A stretch of 26,980 nucleotides of DNA, taken from NCBI GenBank assembly GCA_001584585.1, contig LSYV01000217.1, forward strand, positions 1 through 26,980, read 5' to 3'. A program made the translations under genes and the position numbers. Every line of letters begins with the position of its first letter. The stretch's first letter is position 1. Origin of the DNA: Gonium pectorale. Taxonomy: Eukaryota; Chlorophyta; Chlorophyceae; Chlamydomonadales; Volvocaceae. The notes under the pieces were generated by a model. That model was not told the origin of the DNA and searched no databases. It saw nothing but the letters and a program-made list of their open reading frames with translations. Below are positions 20,074-26,980 of this stretch, one piece after another.

Positions 20074-23000
20074 ATGTTGCATCGATGTCAGCATGCATCC
20101 CTGGAAAGGGGATGCACGCCCCGCCGCCCGGCCCGGTGCAGCGCGCCCGTCCGCTGCAGCGCTTCCCCACAGCCCCCACCTGCCAGCCCCCCTCCGGGCC
20201 CCCAACTGAGCAAGGGTTTCTCTCTGCTTGAATGGACCAACGCGCTGCTCCCGCAGGGGCAGCTCGTCAGCGGTGAGCGCTCATTCCCGCTGGTAACCGC
20301 ATCGCGTTGCCGGGTATCCTACACATGTCCCTGGGCGCGGCCCCTCGGCACCAGCTGGACACGATCCCCGAAGCTATGTTACAGGAGCCGTGGCCTCTGA
20401 GCATGTTGCTGGGACGGTGGCCTGGCGGCTGTGTGCCGCGCGCCATGTTGCCCCGCTGCCGCTACCCTGCCAGTCACGCCGCGATTGGCGCCATTGGCGC
20501 TGGCCCGTTCCCCCAACCCCTGTACCCCCAAAGGTGTCAAGCTGGGCTGGCGCACGGCCTGGGCCGCCATGGTGCGGGAGCTGGCGCCGCAGACCCGCAC
20601 CGGACAGTACAGCCGGCCGGCCTACAGTTTTGGCAGTCGCATCGGCGACCCGCAGTTCCCGGTGGGGCTGGGTTTCTGGGTTTAGAAGGCTGGGGGCCCA
20701 GGAGGGGAGCTATCATATCTTCAGTCGGCAAGCCCGAATGGCTAATTTTAGGGACGGGCGGGGGCGCGCGGCTCTGCCAGCCGGGCCCGAGGTGCCTGCC
20801 GCCACTTGCACCCGGGCAGCATGTGCTGCGATGCTAGTGCGGTGCCACTGGGCTGCCTTCACGGCACTCGCAGCCGTCCGAAACGTCCCGAAGTGCCAGT
20901 CTGATAGCCAGCTCACGCCGATGCCCGCTACCTTAGGCCCTACGTCCTATGGGAGCTCCTCAAACTACACCGCTCCGTCCCTTCCCACGCCCCCCTCTCC
21001 CACTTCCCACCCCTCCCTCCGCCAGATGCGGACGTGCGCCTCTCCCACCCTACCTCCACGCCCCACCCTCCCCACAAGCTTATCCAGTGGAACAGCTTCA
21101 CACCCTCTTGCCCCCTCCCCCCTCCTCCCTACTCCCCCCCCCCTGCAGCCCGAGGCGGGTCGCTACCATCTGTACCTGGGCAACGCCTGCCCCTGGTGCC
21201 ACCGGGTGGCGCTCGCGGCGGTGCTGCGGGGCATGTTCAGACCCGTGGGCTGGTCGGAGCCGGAGGGGCTCGGGGTGGCGGAGGCGGAGCAGCAACAGCG
21301 GCAGCCGCCATCGGAGCCGTCGGAACCGTCGGGGCAGTGGCGGGCGCGGGAGCTGCCGCTGGGGCCGCAGACCCACACCAGCGCTGGCCGCAGCGGCACC
21401 GCCCGCCCGCGCCCCATCGTGGGTTTCACGCGCCTGGTGGACGACCCCACGCGCGCACGGCGGGGTGGCTGGGTGTTTGGAGCCGAGGACCCGGACCCCG
21501 TGTTCAGAGCTGCGGACCTGTGGTGAGCGCGCGCGTGCGCACGTGTGGGGTCCTGGGTGACACCGTGTGTGCGCTGGTCCGAGCAAAGCGGCGCGTGTGG
21601 CACGTCCGCTGCGCACCCCTGCCGCCGGCATGCGCTGCCATGTCGACACGCTGCTGCACTCCCCAATGCCACTCCTCCTCCTCCGCTGCCGCCGCCGCAG
21701 GCAGGTGTACGACACCTGCCAGCCCGGCTTCCGTGGCCGCTGCACCGCGCCGCTGCTGCTGGACGCGCGCGGGCGGGCGGCGGTGTGCAACGAGAGTGCC
21801 GACATCGTGCGCTGCCTGGACGCGGTGCACCTGCCGGGCTGCACCGACGTGACCCTGCGGCCGCAGCACCTGGCCGCCCAGATCGACGGCCTGAACGCAA
21901 AGGCAAGGGCCGGCCCGGGCGCGACGCAGGCTCTGGGCTGCTTGGTGTCCGGTCTCATTTGCCGATGCACGATGAAGGGGAAGCAGATGGCCGGGCGTGT
22001 ATAGGGCAAGCAGCCCAACGCCATGTTCGGTCCGGGGCTCGGAGAGCAGCCGTGTGGGGTAGAGCCGTGTGGGGAGGAGCCGGGTGGAGCATGTGCCGTG
22101 TGGCGCTGCCGGGGGGATGGTGTGGCCGATGGGGCGTGTGATGCGCGCGAAGGTCCCGGACGCAAACGAATGACCTCGAGTCTGAGGCGCGGCCGTCCTG
22201 GCTGCTCACGTGCACTGAATGAAAACTTTCTGGGCCAGGCATGCGCCGGTGGAAGCGCTGCGTGAAGCAGCACGCGTGTGGCGTGGCCTGCCGCTCTGCT
22301 CGCGAGTAGCCTCCCCCTCCTCCCCGCCCCCTGCCCGTGCCGTGCCCTTCTCCTCGCCCTCCTCCTTAAAGCAGTGAAGTGGATAGGGAAGCATGCCCCC
22401 ACGAGTGGCCTCCAGTGGGCGCGCATCAACACCGAACCCCCCTCTTCACCCCCGTGCCCCCGCTCGCCGCCGCCCACCCGGCAGATCTACTCGGCCATCA
22501 ACAACGGCGTGTACCGCTCGGGCTTCGCGACCACGCAGGAAGCGTACGACGCCGTACAGGTACGGCGACCTTGTAAGGGGTTGAAACGGCGGGCGCCTGG
22601 CGAACCGTAGTGCGGCGTGCGCCCCGCGACGCCATACCGGTACATGCAAGAAAACGTGTGCACGCGCAACGCAATGGACGCTGCATGCGAGGCCGACTGA
22701 AGGCACGTGAACGCAGCCCAGTGCTCTGCGCCTCACGCCCGCACCGCTCCACCACAATCAGGCCGAGCTGTGGCCAGCGCTGGACGAGATGGAGCAGCGA
22801 CTGCGGGAGTCACGGTTCCTGCTGGGGGACAGGTGCGCGCCACGAGGGGGCGGGGGCGCAGGGCGGCTGCAGGGCGGCGTGGACGCGTGCAGCGGGAAGG
22901 GGACACGTGCGGAGAGTCGCGCCCCGGGCCGACGACAATACCCGAATTCCTTAACCACAGTCGCGCCGGCCAGGCGGATACGGTACCCTATCCCCTCACC

Positions 23001-23767
23001 GCGCCAATGTTCCTACTGCCCAACATCCACCCACCCAGCCAGCCCATGCGCGCCTCCCGTACAATGACCATTCAGCATGCCGGTTGCGTGGAGTTCCCCT
23101 CGATTGCCCACCACCATGTCCCCACCCGACCTCTGGACCGCACCGCCGCAGGCTCACGGAGAGTGACGTGTGGCTGTTCCCCACCGTCATACGCCTGGAC
23201 GCCATGTACGGCCCGCTCTTCAAATGTGGCCGCAAGAGGGTGTTCGGCTCGGGGCCTGGCGGCTTCGGGGGCGACTACCCCGCGCTGGCGGGCTGGGCGC
23301 GGGACATCTGGCAGCTGCGGGTGCCGGGGTCGCTGATGCAGGTGGGGCAGGGGGGTGAGCCCCTAGGTACACACAGGCGGGGCAGGGGAATGAGCCCCTC
23401 ATTGTAACTGTGGGCGTGCCGGTACTACAAGGCAACGCGCGGACCCGCGAGGCTTTCACATGTTTTGAGGGAGGGGTTGGGAGCTTTGTGATGAAGGGCA
23501 GCGCGGGAGGCGCGCGGGAGGCGCCTTGGTGCACGCAGTTGAGCTGCCCGCCCGTTTGCCTCACCCCCTACTCTATCGCCCCATCAGGTTCGGCACACGT
23601 TGAACCTGGACGCTGCCCGAAGTTCGTATTTCTCTTCGCTGTTCCCGCTCAACCCCAGCGGCATCGTGCCCTCCGGCCCCACCGCCGCGGACCTGGGGCT
23701 GGAGGAGCCGGCGGGACGCGGCGCGGGCAGCAGCCTTCATGAAGTTTGCTTCCCGCGTGCAGGATAA
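20074..23767 (+). CDS. Plastid-type glutathionyl-hydroquinone reductase (Xi-class GST)
   Basis: Eight exons: 20074-20272, 20534-20661, 21149-21522, 21701-21902, 22485-22559, 22762-22832, 23152-23341, 23588-23767. They give 472 aa with every junction in phase. ATG 20074 is the first in frame. The first ~45 residues are rich in Arg, Ser, Ala and Pro with no acids after residue 11 (VRCSASPQ), as in a chloroplast transit peptide. Family blocks follow: EWTNALLPQGQLVSG, KLGWRTAW, RELAPQ, RPAYSF, the thioredoxin-fold active site CPWCHR (123-128, Cys123 expected catalytic), ESADIVR, INNGVYRSGFATTQEAYD, LTESDVWLFPTVIRLD and NPSGIVPSGP near the end. Family enzymes use glutathione to reduce glutathionyl-hydroquinones to free hydroquinones. 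An Arg/Pro/Ser-rich insert of about 50 residues follows the active site in exon 3. Intron 4 has a GC donor. No TGTAA signal was found before the next gene. Confidence 0.9.
21903..22484 (+). other. GC-AG intron (intron 4 of the reductase gene)
   Basis: The conserved protein runs LNAK then IYSAINNGVY. The only in-phase join is AAG followed by an intron starting GCAAGG and ending GGCAG. No GT donor nearby keeps the conserved sequence. The GC donor has a strong consensus around it (AAG before, AAGG after), as non-canonical GC donors usually need. Confidence 0.75.
22048..22092. repeat. Three 15-bp tandem units inside intron 4 of the reductase gene
   Basis: Units of the form AGCCGTGTGGGGTAG start at 22048, 22063 and 22078. 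The first two differ at one or two bases and the third is more diverged. A partial unit (GCCGTGTGG) follows near 22095. It is a minisatellite within an intron with no coding effect. Confidence 0.75.
23344..23399. repeat. Direct repeat at the 5' end of intron 7 of the reductase gene
   Basis: A 21-base segment at 23344-23364 recurs at 23379-23399 with two mismatches. The first copy contains a strong GTGAGC donor-like site at 23356, 14 bases after the donor used in the model (23342). The duplication changed GGTGAGC to AATGAGC in the second copy, removing a third donor-like site. Confidence 0.65.
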
Positions 23768-24519
23768 CAGTGGGATTTGAGGGCGGTTTGAGATGTCTGA
23801 GGAGGGGAGTGGCTACATGATTAGGGGTGGGGGGACAAATGATATAGCTTGGACGTACGAGAGGTAGACACTATACAGTTGGCAGTGGTGGGCTCCACGC
23901 GCAGGTCGTAAGCGCCAACACGGTGCCTCCGGCGTGGTAGCTAGTCTCGTGTCTGTCCCGGACGTGTCCTCGCAAGTGGGGACTTGTCCGCCCAAGGACT
24001 GACCCCGGGCCCGCAGGGCGGCCGTGGCTTCCGGCTGCTTCTGCCCCTCGAACGCTCGAATCTGCATACATGAACCACCAACTAATTCTATCTCGGGTCG
24101 CGCATAAACTTTCAGTGTCTTCGTGGAATGTGGGATTAGGGTTTTGCAATTTACAAGGGGTTCACCACAGTGCCAGCACATACCTTGTCATGGCGTACCT
24201 TGCCTCGTTAGACCCCAGCAAGCCCAGATTCTGCCTCTGTGACGTAAGCGCAAGAACTACGGCACTGTCGTGTTCAACTTGTTCAACTACGCATTGCACT
24301 TCCGCAATCGTAATACGCAGCGGTGCATCATTTTGAAAGGAAGCGTGTTCCACTCTCCAGTGGACTGTTGCGTGAAGCTGCTTCGCTGCCGGGACGTTCA
24401 GCAACATCAGGGACTCGGTGTTGTATATATGACCGCCATCTGAAGCGAGCGCGACGTTTCTGAGGTAGTTTCGGCCTCGTGGCCGACGTCAAACCGGCAC
24501 TGGCTCTCGGGGCTCTGCT
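23768..24519. other. Intergenic region upstream of the phosphatase-like gene
   Basis: This holds the 3' end of the reductase gene and the promoter of the next gene. It has no recognised coding block; an 88-codon open frame at 24070-24336 has no family signature. The sequence from about 24060 to 24440 is relatively AT-rich for the window. Confidence 0.6.
24424..24430 (+). promoter_or_regulatory. TATA-like box of the phosphatase-like gene
   Basis: TATATAT lies 90 bases before the proposed ATG at 24520, in otherwise GC-rich sequence. That position would place transcription start about 60 bases before the start codon, which is reasonable for an algal promoter. Confidence 0.45.
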
Positions 24520-26980
24520 ATGTCGACCCTTCAGTCGTGCTCCTGCTCCACATCTGCTAGCTCTGGTCCGCACAGCCACGCGTTGTTGCCGTTGAGGCGT
24601 GACGGAGGCCGGGTGGCCTCGCGCGGGACGACATGGCGCAGGGCTACTCGGCGAAGTAAACGACTTGCGACCATTCGTGCCACCGCCACACCCCCCGATC
24701 CCGATTCGCCGTTGGGGTCCCTGGCAGCAAGCCTGGCCAGCCCCTCGAGGAGCTTGGCGCACTTGTGGCCCAACGTGTCGTGGTCGCGGTACCACATCCA
24801 GGTCCTCTTCGTGAGTTGCGCCCGCTGTTGTGGCCACGGTACTGGTCGCGCGCGAAACATTAACCTGCTAGGAGCAAGCTTGCCGGGAAGGCTGGCAGCC
24901 CGACGGGCTTGTGTGGACGCTTGCGTGAGCTGCCCGTGCGGCTCGACTGACCGCCTGCGCCTTCACTGCCTGGCTGGGTGGCTGCTGCAGGTGGATCGGA
25001 CCGATACCGTGCGGGCTCGGCTTGCCGCGGGTCTCTTTGAGCGCTGCGCCGAGTGGAACGGCTACGGCAGGTGCGGGCTCGCGGCCGGAGGCGGCAGCGG
25101 CGGGGCATCATCGCTATGGTACTGCGTCCGAGCTGCTCGCCCCGGCTGCGTGGCTCGCCTCTGCCTGCCTGCCTATGCATCCACGCCTGCGCCCACTCGC
25201 CCCGCCTGCCCCCGCCCCTGCCCCTGCCGCTTGTTCGCTGCCGGCCGTGGCAGGGCGCTGTACCCCTGGACCTGCGGCCTGTCCGTGGGCTCCGCGCCGC
25301 CCCGCGACATCCACTCAATCTCCAAGCTGACGGCGCTCATGGCGGGCGCCGACCGGCTGGCCATACTGCCGCGCTACTTCACGCGCCCCGCCGAGTGCTT
25401 CGAGCTGGAGGACCTGGACAGATACGACCTGGTGGGTGGGCACCTGAGCGGCTGGGTGGGTGGGCGGGTGGGTGCAGGATGCGGAAGGTTGCAAGGAGGG
25501 GGGGAGGAACCTCAGGTGGAAGCTGGCAGAAGGGTGGCCGGGTCGGAGGCAGAGTGAGCGTACACGTTTCATGAGGGCCGGGATTTCGCGGCGCATGGCC
25601 GGCCCCCAAGCCGTGCTGGGAGTGATACGGACCGTGCTGCTGCTGCAATTGGGCGAAAACGGAGCGTTTCAGAACGGAGAGTGTCGCGAGGGAATCTGGG
25701 ACGGGACATGCGTCATCCACTCACGTGTATTCCGAGTGCCTCTGTATATGGACGGCGCCCATGCCCGCCTGGAGGGTCTGGCCCAATCCAACAGGCGGAA
25801 CGAGCATATCATGTTAAGGGACTTGGGTTAGTCGTGCATGAAATCACTGGAATGGCATCCGGCGGACGGCACTCGGAGGGACGGCGGCCAGATGCGTGGA
25901 ACAGGAAAGGGATGACCCAAGGCCACAACCATCTTCTTGATTGACGAGGAACAGCTGTGTCTATCGCCACTTCTCATCCACCCCCCTCTCCCCTCAAGTC
26001 GACCCATATACTTCAGAAACCTGTTCGCTTTCTTTTCCCTGCCCCGGGGCACGTCCCCATCATGCCCGCCGGCGTGCATCCCCACCCCCAGGCGGTGGCG
26101 TTGGACAGCGGCATCCTGGACGAGATCCGGTCGGCCGTGATGGCCGAGTACCCGCCCGGGGCGGACCGGGACTACTACCTGCAGGTGCGGGGGGCAGGGA
26201 GGGACAGGGGGGGGTGCTGAGGAGGGGAACCGGGGCCACCGGATGGGGCCGAGGGAGGTTGCGCTAAGCGACGGGTCAGTTGCCGTGCACGGTCTGACTG
26301 GGACTGTCGTCTGCGCGCGGAAGCCCGGGGGAGGGGGGCAGTTGAAACGGACGGCTCTCTCATCTTTCTTTGTACCGTACTAGGTTGTTTCACGGACCTG
26401 CCTCGATCCTCTCCATCAGGCTGCTCCGCCGAGCATGCCCTCCATGCAGATTGCATGCACCCGTCCTTTGCGGAAGGCCGCGCACGCGGGGATCAAGAGA
26501 GTTAGGAGGCGTTATCATTACAGAGACCGGTGGCGCATACGCTGCTCATGTCTTCCCGGCCTGTTCGAAAGCGAGGTCACCATGGGATCCCAGCGTCCCT
26601 TCGGTACCAGAACCCCGGAGGCACCCCACTTGGGAAGCCCTGAAACCAGACGCGGCCCACGCGAGAGGGGGCGCTGGCAGCGGGAGGCGACTGGGCCAGC
26701 GCGCTATCCTCGGGCTGTAACGCAGCATAGCGGCGCATTCGCGACGAGCGGTCTCACAGCCGCCGATCTCACGTTGACAGGGCCCCTGCCGGCATTTCCG
26801 TTTCCCGTTGCCTCCATGCCCTCCTGCCGGCGCCGCCCTTAACCCGCCCTCTCCGTCCCTGTAACTCTCCGTGCACCCCGCCCCGCAGAGGGTGTGCCTG
26901 CTGACCACGTTCAGCCACTACGAGTCGGACGCAGTGCTGACCCGCAGGGGCGGCTTTGCGCTGCTGCCCGCGCAGCTGTC
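24520..26980 (+). CDS. Plastid-type low-molecular-weight protein tyrosine phosphatase-like protein, 3' partial
   Basis: Exons: 24520-24810, 24991-25070, 25254-25431, 26092-26184 and 26889 to the window end, all in phase; 244 complete codons are visible. The first ~60 residues are Ser/Arg/Ala/Thr-rich with many basic residues (RRATRRSKR), like a transit peptide. The core begins HIQVLFVDRTDTVRARLAAGLFE, which lines up with the LMW-PTP start of a beta strand, C(X)5R loop and helix. Here Asp99 takes the place of the catalytic Cys, while Arg105 keeps the exact spacing. Later blocks fit the fold: ELEDLDRYDLAVALDSG resembles the family's DFREFDLILAMD region. The C-terminal DPYYGG-type loop is expected just at or past the window edge. 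Without the Cys, phosphatase activity is not expected; a binding or regulatory role is inferred. The family call is moderate because identity is low. Confidence 0.65.
25454..25472 (+). other. G-quadruplex motif in intron 3 of the phosphatase-like gene
   Basis: Five GGG runs are separated by single bases at 25454-25472, with more GGG just upstream (25434-25440). This is the most stable sequence class for a parallel G-quadruplex, in DNA or in the pre-mRNA. It begins 22 bases inside the intron's 5' splice site (25432). Confidence 0.7.

Noticed and set aside
24070..24336. 88-codon open frame before the phosphatase-like gene
   Set aside because: It runs through a region that behaves as 3' UTR/promoter, has no family signature and no supporting features.
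1..26980. Transposons, tRNA or rRNA genes, CRISPR arrays, viral insertions
   Set aside because: Looked for by eye; no terminal repeats with transposase, reverse-transcriptase motifs, cloverleaf sequences or regular spacer arrays were seen. Diverged tRNAs or short non-autonomous elements could have been missed.

Overview
The window reads as nuclear DNA of a chlorophyte alga, most likely volvocine (Chlamydomonas/Volvox type). It is GC-rich and its genes are split into short exons by many small introns with GT...CAG borders. A hydroxyproline-rich, pherophorin-style surface protein is present, candidate poly(A) signals are of the TGTAA type, and two genes carry plastid transit-peptide-like N-termini. 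The species cannot be named from this. All gene models were built by eye from conserved protein blocks, GT/AG borders and phase agreement across every junction.

Layout: (1) 1-2200 (+), the 3' part of a Pro-rich single-pass surface protein. (2) 2201-3797, intergenic, where this gene and the next converge. (3) 3798-10156 (-) and 11017-15961 (-), two tandem 14-exon genes for FAD-linked lactone-oxidase-type enzymes (L-gulonolactone / D-arabinono-lactone oxidase family, closest in architecture to plant GulLO proteins), each about 795 aa with an N-terminal signal anchor and a Cys-rich tail. (4) 15962-17715, a gene-poor spacer. (5) 17716-19715 (-), a secreted class-3 lipase with a complete Ser/Asp/His triad. 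(6) 19716-20073, a 358-bp divergent promoter interval. (7) 20074-23767 (+), an eight-exon plastid-type glutathionyl-hydroquinone reductase (Xi-class GST). (8) 24520-26980 (+), the 5' part of a plastid-type low-molecular-weight tyrosine phosphatase-like gene whose catalytic Cys is replaced by Asp; it runs off the window.

The genes do not form an operon or an obvious pathway. Two loose themes are secretory or surface proteins (Pro-rich protein, lactone oxidases, lipase) and redox chemistry (lactone oxidases, GS-hydroquinone reductase). The most interesting observations are: the tandem oxidase pair, which keeps all 13 intron positions but shows patchy near-identity suggestive of gene conversion; the His-to-Trp change at the usual covalent-flavin position in both copies; the Cys-to-Asp change with preserved C(X)5R spacing in the phosphatase-like gene; and a very regular G-quadruplex motif just inside a 5' splice site of that gene. 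No RNA genes, transposons or CRISPR arrays were recognised.
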